DNA of 64,000 nt from Cellulomonas phragmiteti (GTDB lineage: Bacteria; Actinomycetota; Actinomycetes; Actinomycetales; Cellulomonadaceae), in NCBI RefSeq assembly GCF_016862775.1, contig NZ_BONP01000014.1, positions 1 through 64,000 of the forward strand. Reading direction: 5' to 3'. Shown here in pieces: positions 57,264-64,000 of the stretch. A program made the position numbers and the translations under genes. Under the pieces are notes generated by a model. The model saw nothing but the letters and a program-made list of their open reading frames with translations. It ran no database searches and had not been told where the DNA came from. Position 1 is the first letter of the stretch. Every line of letters starts with the position of its first letter.

Positions 57264-58471
57264 GAGACTGCTACCCCTCTGCCGAACAGGAACGTGAGCA
57301 CGACGAGCAGGACGCCGCTGACCGCCAGGGTGACGGGTGCGACCCACCGCCGGTCGCGGGTCGCGAGGAAGTCCCCGGCGGCGGCCATCACGGGGAACGC
57401 CACCAGCACGTACCGGCCGGTCCCCATGAAGTCCTTGGTCCCGATGATGGGGATGAGGAGCACCACGGCGGCGAACGCGGCGTAGCCCCAGCCGAACAGC
57501 CGGTGCACACGGCGCATCAGCAGCACCGCGCACAGGCACGCCAGCGCCTGCAGCGTCAGCAGCAGCGCGATGCCGTAGGGCCCCTTGACCAGGGTGCCGA
57601 GGTACACGACCTTGAACCAGGTGCGCGGGCCCACCCCCTGGTCCCAGCCCGGTGCGGACTCCACCTCGACGAACGCGAGCGGGTGCCCGAACTCCAGCCA
57701 CAGGTACAGGCACCACCCGGCCAGCCCCAGCCCCGACGCCAGCACCCCGAGGTGCCGCAGCCGGACCTCCCGCACCGAGCGGACCAGCTCGCGCCACCCG
57801 GGCCGGCCCGCCGCCGCGCGGTCCTCCGCCAGCATCTCCAGCGTCCGCACGACCAGGCCGACGGCCACGGCGACGCCGACGGGCCGACCCGCGGTCGCGA
57901 CCGCGCCCACGAGACCCGCGGCGAGGTACCACCGGCGCTCGAGCAGCACGAACGCACCGACGGCGCTGAGCAGGAACAGCGCGTCGGCGTACATCGGGCC
58001 GTAGAGGAAGAACGCGTACGGGTACAGCAGCAGCACCGCGACCGCCAGGACGGCCGAGCGGCGCGGCAGCCGCCGGCGTGCCCACAGCGCGAACAGCACG
58101 ACCGCGACCAGGCCGCACAGCACGCTGAGCAGCTGCCCGGCCACCTGGTGGTCCCCGAGGAGGTCGCCGAACCCGCGCACGCTCAGCGGGTACGCGGGGA
58201 AGAACGCGACCGACGACTGCTGGCCCGGCACGTAGGAGTAGCCCTGGCGCACGATGCCGAGGTACCAGGCCGCGTCGTACTGGTACCACCCGTCGAGCCA
58301 CGACGGCCCGACGAGCTCGGGGTCCGCCCGGCGCTGGGCGCGCGTCGACAGGGCGACCACCATGGAGAGCGCGACCACGAGGCCGGTGAAGACGCCCGCC
58401 ACCGCCGCCCCGTACCGCCACCCCGACCGCCGGCCGTCCACGGGCGCCGGCGGTGCCCCCTGCTCGGTCAT
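57260..58471 (-). CDS. PIG-V-like membrane mannosyltransferase
   Basis: This 403-residue protein has about ten transmembrane segments. The first external loop carries WYQYDAAWYLGIVRQGYSY and VAFFPAYPLSVR, the pattern of the PIG-V/mannosyltransferase family with a catalytic Asp. The remainder is hydrophobic with GTKDFMGTGRYVLVAFP near the end. Such enzymes use polyprenyl-phosphate mannose outside the membrane. It is the first gene of the four-gene overlapping glycan operon (58471-54941). Confidence 0.88.
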   Translation of the reverse strand: MTEQGAPPAPVDGRRSGWRYGAAVAGVFTGLVVALSMVVALSTRAQRRADPELVGPSWLDGWYQYDAAWYLGIVRQGYSYVPGQQSSVAFFPAYPLSVRGFGDLLGDHQVAGQLLSVLCGLVAVVLFALWARRRLPRRSAVLAVAVLLLYPYAFFLYGPMYADALFLLSAVGAFVLLERRWYLAAGLVGAVATAGRPVGVAVAVGLVVRTLEMLAEDRAAAGRPGWRELVRSVREVRLRHLGVLASGLGLAGWCLYLWLEFGHPLAFVEVESAPGWDQGVGPRTWFKVVYLGTLVKGPYGIALLLTLQALACLCAVLLMRRVHRLFGWGYAAFAAVVLLIPIIGTKDFMGTGRYVLVAFPVMAAAGDFLATRDRRWVAPVTLAVSGVLLVVLTFLFGRGVAVS

Positions 58472-58617
58472 GACCGTTCCCACGTGCCCCCCTGCGCTCC
58501 AGCCCCGTCGCGTCCGGTGGCGGGCACGGCCCGCATAGGGTAAGACGCGCCAGCGGCCCGGAAGGTTGTCGCCCGACCGGGTGACGTCCGCGCCGCGCAG
58601 GGCGACGGAGGTGGCGT

Positions 58618-59475
58618 GTGACGGGTCTGCTGGCCGTCGCGGGAGCCGCGCTGTGCTCGGGCGCGGCCGTGGTGCTGCAGGCCGTCGCGGCCCGACGGCT
58701 GCCGCACGACACCGGCCTGGGGACGACGCTCGTGCGCCGCCTGCTGGGCTCGCCCGCGTACCTCGCGGCCCTCGGCCTCGTGGTGCTCGGGTTCGGGCTG
58801 TCGTTCGTGGCGCTGCGCACGCTGCCGCTGTTCCTCGTGCAGGCCGGGCGCGCGTCGGGGCTCGCCGTCGCCGCGGTGCTCGCGGTCCTCGTGCTCGGCG
58901 CCCGGTTCGGGCGTCGCGACGCGTGGGGCCTGGTCGCGCTGGGTGCCGGGCTCGTCGGGCTGGCCCTGAGCGTGGCCCCTGCACCCGTCACGGCGCCGGC
59001 GCCCGGTGTGCCCCTGGGGCTGCTCGCCGCCGCGGTGGCCCTCGGTCTCGTCGCGTGGCGCGTCGCCGCCCGCCCGCCCTCGGTGCGCACCGGGCTGGTC
59101 CTCGCCGTGGCGGCCGGCTGCGGCTACGCGCTGCTGGCCCTCGCCGCGCACGTCGTCGACCTGTCCCGCCCGGTGCGGCTGCTGCTCGACCCCGCGCTGT
59201 GGGCCGGGGGCCTCGGCGGGGTGCTCGCGCTCGGCCTGACGGCGCTCGCGCTGCGCCGGGCGCCCGTGGTCCCGGTGACCGCCGCGACCGTCGCCACCGA
59301 GACGTGCCTGGGCGCGCTGCTCGGCCTGCTGCTGGTCGGGGACCGCGCGCTGCCCGGGCGCGGGCCGCTGGCCGCGGTCGCGTTCGCGCTGGTCCTGGCC
59401 GGTGCGCTCACCGTCGCCCGGTTCGGTGCCGCGGACACCCTCGCCGAGCCCGAGGCCGTCAGCGCGCACGGCTGA
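58618..59475 (+). CDS. DMT-like integral membrane protein
   Basis: This 285-residue protein has nine or ten transmembrane helices and the small-residue-rich, Arg-poor profile of DMT/EamA-like permeases (VLQAVAARRLPHDTG loop, LPLFLVQAGRASGLAV, PVTAATVATETCLGALLGLLL). GTG 58618 has GGAGG 7 bases upstream. The role could be drug or metabolite export; there is no clear substrate motif. Its 3' end overlaps convergent galE by 17 bases. Confidence 0.8.
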   Translation: MTGLLAVAGAALCSGAAVVLQAVAARRLPHDTGLGTTLVRRLLGSPAYLAALGLVVLGFGLSFVALRTLPLFLVQAGRASGLAVAAVLAVLVLGARFGRRDAWGLVALGAGLVGLALSVAPAPVTAPAPGVPLGLLAAAVALGLVAWRVAARPPSVRTGLVLAVAAGCGYALLALAAHVVDLSRPVRLLLDPALWAGGLGGVLALGLTALALRRAPVVPVTAATVATETCLGALLGLLLVGDRALPGRGPLAAVAFALVLAGALTVARFGAADTLAEPEAVSAHG

Positions 59476-60442
59476 CCTGCTCGTCGCGCGCGGCCGCGAA
59501 GGCGCTGGTCAGCACGTCGTCGAGCCCGTAGGACGCGGTCCAGCCCAGCCGGTCGCGCGCCCGGTCCACGGCGGCGACGACCGCCGCCGGGTCGCCCGCG
59601 CGCCGCGGCAGCTCCTCGACGTGCGGGTGCTGCCCCGCGAGCGCGCACAGCCGGTCGACGACCTCCCGCACCGACACCCCGTGCCCGGTGCCGATGTTGA
59701 CGACCTCGGCGGCGGGCGCCGGGGCGGCCTCGAGGGCGCGCAGCGCCGCGACGTGCGCGTCGGCGACGTCCCGCACGTCCACGAGGTCGCGCACGCACGT
59801 GCCGTCGGGCGTCGGGTAGTCCGTGCCGTTGACCTGCGGGGCCTGCCCGCGCGCGAGCCGGCCGAGCACGGTCGTCACGAGGTTCGCCTCCTCGTCGTCG
59901 CGCAGCAGCGGGGAGCACGCGCCCGCGACGTTGAAGTAGCGCAGCGCGAACGACCCGACGCCCACGGCGACGGCCTGCGCCAGCAGCGCCTCGCACGCCA
60001 GCTTGGTCGCCCCGTACGGGCTGATCGGGTGCGTCGGGCAGTCCTCGTCGACGAGCGCGACGTCGGGGCAGCCGTACACGGCCGCCGACGACGAGAACAC
60101 CACGTGCCGGACGCCCGCGGTCGTCACCGCGGCCAGCACGTGCGCCGTGCCGCCGACGTTCTGCTCGTGGTACCAGTCGGGCCGGGCGAGCGACTCGGCG
60201 ACCTTCTTGCGGGCGGCGAGGTGCACCACGGCCGTGACGTCCCAGCGGTCCATCGCGTCGAGCAGCACCCCGACCGACGCGGGCGCCGCGAGGTCGGTGC
60301 GCACGAGCGGCACACCGGGCACCCGGTCCGCACGCCCGGTCGAGAGGTCGTCGAGGACCACCACGCCGCGGCCGGTGCGGAGCAGCGCGTCCACGACGTG
60401 CCCCCCGATGTACCCGGCCCCCCCTGTCACCAGCACGTTCAC
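59459..60442 (-). CDS. galE: UDP-glucose 4-epimerase
   Basis: This 327-residue enzyme has NAD motif VTGGAGYIGGHV, LDDLSTG, HLAARKKVAESL, catalytic Ser in SSSAAVYG, and YGATK with Tyr/Lys. It reads like GalE-type epimerases through RYFNVAGA and GTDYPTPDGTCVRDLVDV. It interconverts UDP-glucose and UDP-galactose and may supply the nearby glycan genes. GTG 60442 lies 7 bases after TACGCT, so the mRNA is probably leaderless. Confidence 0.94.
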   Translation of the reverse strand: MNVLVTGGAGYIGGHVVDALLRTGRGVVVLDDLSTGRADRVPGVPLVRTDLAAPASVGVLLDAMDRWDVTAVVHLAARKKVAESLARPDWYHEQNVGGTAHVLAAVTTAGVRHVVFSSSAAVYGCPDVALVDEDCPTHPISPYGATKLACEALLAQAVAVGVGSFALRYFNVAGACSPLLRDDEEANLVTTVLGRLARGQAPQVNGTDYPTPDGTCVRDLVDVRDVADAHVAALRALEAAPAPAAEVVNIGTGHGVSVREVVDRLCALAGQHPHVEELPRRAGDPAAVVAAVDRARDRLGWTASYGLDDVLTSAFAAARDEQVSRAR

Positions 60443-60466
60443 GGCCGTGAGCGTAGGGCGCGGCGG

Positions 60467-61261
60467 TCAGGGCGCGAGTCCACCCGGGGGTGGACAACCC
60501 TCCGCTCCGAGGAGGACCTCGCGGGCGCGCCGCAGCACGGCGTCGAGCATCGCCGGGGTGAGCCGGCCCGTGAAGGTGTTCTGCTGGCTCACGTGGTAGC
60601 AGCCCAGCAGCGTCAGCGCGTCGGGCCGGGCGGTGTGCCGCAGGGTGACCTCGGCACCGTGCGCGAACGCCGGCCGCGGCCGCGGCACCGCCCAGCCCTG
60701 CTCGGCCAGCGTCGTCAGCAGGGCCTGCCACCCGAACCCGCCGAGCACCACCGCGACCCGTGGCGCGACCAGCTCGACCTCGCGCGCCAGCCACGGCCCG
60801 CAGGTGCGGCGCTCGGCGGGCGTCGGGGCGTTGGCCGGCGGTGCGCACCGCACGGGTGCCGTGACGCGCACGTCGTGCAGCGTCAGGCCGTCGTCCGCGG
60901 CCGTCGACGTGGCCTGCGACGCCATGCCGACGCGGTGCAGGGCCGCGAACAGGAAGTCGCCCGAGCGGTCCCCGGTGAACATCCGGCCCGTGCGGTTGGC
61001 GCCGTGCGCGGCGGGCGCCAGGCCCACGATGACGACGCGCGCGTGCGGGTCGCCGAACCCCGGCACGGGCCGCGCCCAGTACGTCTGCCCCCGGTAGCGC
61101 GCGGGCGGGTCGGCCGCCGACGCCTCCCGCCACGCGACGAGGCGCGGGCAGGCCCGGCACGTCGTGCACGCCGCGGCGAGCGCGGTCAGGTCGCCGGCTG
61201 CGGCGGCCGCCGCCTCGACGTCCGCGGGGGACGAGGGGACGTCGCGACGCCGCGCGTTCAC
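60467..61261 (-). CDS. udgB: Uracil-DNA glycosylase, family 5 (UdgB)
   Basis: This 264-residue enzyme has Cys pairs for an iron-sulfur cluster (CTTCRACP near 33-40, CAPP and CGPW later), the active site GLAPAAHGANRTGRMFTGD and HVSQQNTFTG near the C-terminus. Family 5 enzymes lack the polar catalytic residue of other UDGs and remove uracil and other deaminated bases. It is suited to GC-rich genomes. The start is GTG 61261, adjacent to the YciO gene on the same strand. Confidence 0.94.
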   Translation of the reverse strand: MNARRRDVPSSPADVEAAAAAAGDLTALAAACTTCRACPRLVAWREASAADPPARYRGQTYWARPVPGFGDPHARVVIVGLAPAAHGANRTGRMFTGDRSGDFLFAALHRVGMASQATSTAADDGLTLHDVRVTAPVRCAPPANAPTPAERRTCGPWLAREVELVAPRVAVVLGGFGWQALLTTLAEQGWAVPRPRPAFAHGAEVTLRHTARPDALTLLGCYHVSQQNTFTGRLTPAMLDAVLRRAREVLLGAEGCPPPGGLAP

Positions 61262-61271
61262 ACCGGGCCCG

Positions 61272-61889
61272 TCAGAACCGCGACGGGTCGCCCGCGCCCT
61301 CGCGGACGACCTCCGGCGCGCCCGACGTCCAGTCGACGACCGTCGTCGGACCGGTCGCGCGGTCGCCCGCGTCGACGACCGCGTCGAGCACGTCGTCGAG
61401 CTCCTCCTTGATCTGCCAGCCCTCCGTCATCGGCCAGTCGTGCCCCGGCATGAGCAGCGACGACGACAGCAGCGGCTCGCCCAGCTCCCGCAGGATCGCG
61501 CACGCGACCGGGTCGTCCGGGATCCGCACCCCCACCGAGCGCTTCTTGGGGTGGGCCAGGCGGCGCGGCACCTCGGGCGTCGCGAGCAGGATGAACGTGT
61601 ACGGCCCGGGCGTCGCGGCCTTGATCGCCCGGAACGCGCTGTTGTCCAGGTGCACCAGCTGCCCCAGCTGCGCGAAGTCCGCGCACACCAGCGTGAAGTG
61701 GTGCCGGTCGTCGAGCCGGCGGATCCGGCGGATGCGCTCGGCGCCCTCGTGGTTGTCCATGCGGGTGCCCAGCGCGTACATCGAGTCCGTCGGGTAGGCG
61801 ATGACGGCGTCGTCGCGCAGCATCGCGACGACCTGCGAGATCGCGCGTGGCTGCGGGTCCGTGGGGTGGACGTCGAGGTACCGGGCCAT
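61272..61889 (-). CDS. yciO: YciO-type Sua5/YciO/YrdC protein
   Basis: This 205-residue protein follows E. coli YciO closely: YLDVHPTDPQPRAISQVV, VIAYPTDSMYALG, TPGPYTFILLATPEVPRR, KKRSVGVRIPDDPV, SSSLLMPG and VVREGAGD. It shares the TsaC fold that makes threonylcarbamoyl-AMP for tRNA t6A, but the YciO branch has weak or different activity, so I avoid the tsaC name. ATG 61889 lies 6 bases after TAGGCT. Confidence 0.92.
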   Translation of the reverse strand: MARYLDVHPTDPQPRAISQVVAMLRDDAVIAYPTDSMYALGTRMDNHEGAERIRRIRRLDDRHHFTLVCADFAQLGQLVHLDNSAFRAIKAATPGPYTFILLATPEVPRRLAHPKKRSVGVRIPDDPVACAILRELGEPLLSSSLLMPGHDWPMTEGWQIKEELDDVLDAVVDAGDRATGPTTVVDWTSGAPEVVREGAGDPSRF

Positions 61890-61940
61890 GACGTCAGCCT
61901 AGGAGAGGGGCTGGTCGGGCGCCTCCGTCGCGCGGGCCGC

Positions 61941-62072
61941 TCAGCCGCCGAGCACCGCCGCGAGGAGCGGGCGGGCCAGGTCCGCCAGCAGCGTGGGCTG
62001 GGCGGCGTAGGCCAGGCCCGCGCCGAGGACGACGGCGCCGGCGACGCGGGCGGTGCGGTGCAGCGCGGCCAT
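61941..62072 (-). CDS. 43-residue membrane peptide
   Basis: This peptide, MAALHRTARVAGAVVLGAGL onward, has one hydrophobic segment and ends LARPLLAAVLGG. GGAGG stands 5 bases before ATG 62072. It is too short for a family match. It lies between the YciO gene and the ABC exporter gene. Coding is supported by the ribosome site and amphipathic pattern only. Confidence 0.5.
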   Translation of the reverse strand: MAALHRTARVAGAVVLGAGLAYAAQPTLLADLARPLLAAVLGG

Positions 62073-62267
62073 GGGGACCTCCGGTCGGTGGGCCGCCGGT
62101 GCGGCCCCGTGGTGCCACCCTCCCGCGGGGACCGCGCCCCCGGCATCCGGGGCGGGCCCTGGTCCGTCCCGGGGCCGGACCCTGAGGCCGGGGTGCGCCG
62201 GTTCAGGGTCCGTTCCGGGTGCGTCCAGGGTGTCGGGGCGCGGCACGCGGGGAGGAGGATCGTCGTC

Positions 62268-63053
62268 GTGACCACCACCGACACCACCCGGGCCGACACC
62301 CCCATCGCCACCGCGCGCGGACTCGTGCGCACCTACGGATCCGGCCCCACCGCGGTCCACGCGCTCGCCGGCGTCGACCTCGACGTCCAGCGCGGGCGCC
62401 TGACCGCCACCATGGGCCCGTCCGGGTCCGGCAAGTCGACCCTCATGCACTGCCTCGCGGGGCTGGACCGGCCCACCGCGGGCACCGTCGTCGTCGACGG
62501 CGAGGAGGTCTCGGCCATGTCGGAGCGTCGCCTGACCCGGCTGCGCCGTGACCGCATCGGCTTCGTCTTCCAGGCGTTCAACCTCGTGCCGACCCTCACG
62601 GCGCTGGAGAACATCACGCTGCCGTTCGACATCGCGCGCCGCCCCGTCGACCGCGAGCACCTCGACGCCGTCGTGCAGGCCGTGGGCCTGTCGGACCGGC
62701 TGAGCCACAAGCCCGGGGAGCTGTCGGGAGGCCAGCAGCAGCGGGTGGCGTGCGCGCGTGCGCTCGTCACCCGGCCGGCCGTGGTCTTCGCCGACGAGCC
62801 CACGGGCAACCTCGACTCGGCGTCCGCGCACGAGGTCCTGTCGTTCCTGCGCCGCAGCGTCGACGAGCTCGGGCAGTCCGTGGTGATGGTGACGCACGAC
62901 CCCACGGCCGCCTCGTACGCGGACCGCGTCCTGTTCCTCGCGGACGGGCGGATCGTCGACGAGCTCGCCGACCCGACGGCCGACGCCGTGCTCGAGCGCC
63001 TCGGCGCGCTCACCCGACGCGCGTCCGGCGCCACCCCTGCGCAGGTGCGCTGA
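62268..63053 (+). CDS. ABC exporter ATP-binding protein (MacB/LolD type)
   Basis: This 261-residue ATPase has Walker A GPSGSGKSTL, Q-loop VFQAFNLVP, signature LSGGQQQR, Walker B VVFADEPTGNLD and THD switch. It belongs to the MacB/LolD/FtsE branch that pairs with FtsX-type permeases. GTG 62268 has GGAGGAGG upstream. Its stop overlaps the permease ATG (TGATG). The pair probably exports peptides or lipids or works as a mechanotransmitter. Confidence 0.95.
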   Translation: MTTTDTTRADTPIATARGLVRTYGSGPTAVHALAGVDLDVQRGRLTATMGPSGSGKSTLMHCLAGLDRPTAGTVVVDGEEVSAMSERRLTRLRRDRIGFVFQAFNLVPTLTALENITLPFDIARRPVDREHLDAVVQAVGLSDRLSHKPGELSGGQQQRVACARALVTRPAVVFADEPTGNLDSASAHEVLSFLRRSVDELGQSVVMVTHDPTAASYADRVLFLADGRIVDELADPTADAVLERLGALTRRASGATPAQVR

Positions 63054-64000
63054 TGCTGCGGGTCACGCTGCGCGGCGTGCGGGCGCACGCCGTGCGCTTC
63101 GCGCTGTCCGTGCTGGCCGTGGCGCTCGGCGTCGCGTTCGTCGCCGGCACGTTCGCCCTGCGCACCATGCTGTCCGACACGTTCCACGGCATCGTCGAGG
63201 CGCAGGCGCCGGCCGACGTGTACGTGCGCGGCGACGCGCCCGTCGCCGCCGGGCCGGGGGACGGCGGGTTCGGGGAGCAGCGCACCCCTGTGGCGCTGGG
63301 CGTCGCGGACGACCTCGCCGCCGTCGACGGCGTGCGGGTGGCGCTGGCGGACCTCGCCGGGCCGGTCGTGCTCGTGGGCGCCGACGGCACGGCCGTGCAG
63401 TCCACGCAGGCGCCGTCGATCGGGCTCGCGTTCGACGAGCGCGACCCCGGGCTGCGGCTGCGCGACGGGCGGGCGCCCGTGGCCGACGACGAGGTCGCGG
63501 TCGAGTCGGCCACGCTCGCGTCGTCGGGCCTGGCGGTCGGGGACCGCACGCGCGTCGTGGTGTCCGGCGAGGTGCGGGACGTGACGGTCGTCGGCGAGGT
63601 CGACGCGGGCGGCCCGATGGCGGGCGCGACGCTCGTCTACCTGCCGGTCGACGTGGCCGTGGCCGCGTACGCGCCGCAGGGCACCGTCGCGACCGTCGCG
63701 GTGCACGCCGCCGACGGCGTGGACGAGGCGACGCTCGTCGAGCGGGTCACCGCCGCGCTCGGCGACGGCACGGTGGCGGACGCCGCCGGCGTCGAGGCGG
63801 TGGCCGGGCAGGACCTGCGCGACGAGCTGCGCGGGTCCATCGACGAGACCCTCGGCTTCGTCACGTCGTTCCTCATGATCTTCGCGCTCGTCGCCCTGTT
63901 CGTCGGCGGCTTCCTCATCTCCAACACGTTCGCGATGTCGGTGCGGCAGCGGGTGCGCGAGTTCGCGCTGCTGCGTGCCGTCGGTGCGTCGCCCGCGCAG
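63053..64000 (+). CDS. FtsX/MacB-type ABC permease, C-terminus beyond window
   Basis: The frame opens at ATG 63053 and runs to the window end without stop (about 316 residues). It starts LRVTLRGVRAHAVRFALSVL with a transmembrane helix (ALGVAFVAGTFALRTMLSD). A periplasmic-type MacB core domain follows (residues ~40-255), then a second helix, SFLMIFALVALFVGGFLISN, and RVREFALLRAVGASPAQ, the typical FtsX-like loop. The third and fourth helices and possibly a second half lie outside the window. It pairs with the ATPase gene. Confidence 0.92.
   Translation, partial: MLRVTLRGVRAHAVRFALSVLAVALGVAFVAGTFALRTMLSDTFHGIVEAQAPADVYVRGDAPVAAGPGDGGFGEQRTPVALGVADDLAAVDGVRVALADLAGPVVLVGADGTAVQSTQAPSIGLAFDERDPGLRLRDGRAPVADDEVAVESATLASSGLAVGDRTRVVVSGEVRDVTVVGEVDAGGPMAGATLVYLPVDVAVAAYAPQGTVATVAVHAADGVDEATLVERVTAALGDGTVADAAGVEAVAGQDLRDELRGSIDETLGFVTSFLMIFALVALFVGGFLISNTFAMSVRQRVREFALLRAVGASPAQ

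Noticed and set aside
60478..60495. GTCCACC/GGTGGAC hairpin as a terminator of the uracil-DNA glycosylase gene
   Set aside because: It lies inside the coding region before the stop at 60467 and has no following U-run.

Overview
The window reads as chromosomal DNA of a high-GC Gram-positive actinobacterium, most like Cellulomonas or a close relative in the Micrococcales. The reasons are very high GC with strongly biased third positions, many GTG starts and 4-base stop/start overlaps, many starts that look leaderless (TAnnnT 6-7 bases before ATG/GTG), and typical actinobacterial families (DUF6318 lipoproteins, WXG100-like and T7SS-signal proteins, a TM0106-type RecB nuclease, an F420-type DUF385 protein, DUF2510/RDD proteins). 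The genus is an inference. I saw no rRNA, tRNA, CRISPR array or intact insertion sequence.

Bases 1-24.7 kb are accessory in character. They hold three DUF6318 lipoprotein genes, two of them paired with a secreted PKD-type protein gene; a HipBA toxin-antitoxin operon with a readable promoter/operator; a SWIM/SNF2 helicase; and an orphan HicB-like protein. A co-directional minus-strand run follows from 18.4 kb down to 9.5 kb: WXG100-like protein, T7SS-signal protein, two paralogous ~205-residue proteins, a PH-like membrane protein, a PrsW-like membrane protease domain fused to a C-terminal nuclease-toxin-like domain, a candidate immunity protein, an HNH endonuclease, and a Fic gene broken by two frameshifts. 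A second, intact Fic gene, a class C serine hydrolase, a hemolysin III protein and a NERD protein complete the region. A dispersed repeat (19.95/23.60 kb and 20.05/23.71 kb) marks past duplication here.

Bases 24.8-38 kb hold two copies of the same signalling/export arrangement (ABC ATPase, permease, histidine kinase, LuxR-type response regulator; all minus strand). Between them lie a NifX-like protein, a TetR regulator with two clear palindromic operators facing a quinone-oxidoreductase gene, a secreted polyester hydrolase closely resembling Thermobifida cutinases/PET hydrolases divergent from a QsdR-type regulator, and a membrane zincin-like protein. Two tandem small acidic peptide genes follow at 38 kb.

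Bases 38.5-48.5 kb hold a 1411-residue cell-wall protein (beta-helix, about nine Ig-like domains in an alternating AB pattern, LPXTG-like anchor), a DUF6916 plus two tail-collar protein cassette, an MFS transporter, an Rv0909-like small protein, an RDD protein and a coiled-coil protein. Bases 48.6-64 kb are mostly housekeeping: TM0106 nuclease/helicase, two SDR enzymes, a CPBP protease, a four-gene glycan operon (PIG-V-like mannosyltransferase, GT2, ChbG-type deacetylase, methyltransferase), a DMT-like membrane protein, UDP-glucose 4-epimerase, uracil-DNA glycosylase, YciO and a MacB/LolD-type ABC exporter cut by the window end.
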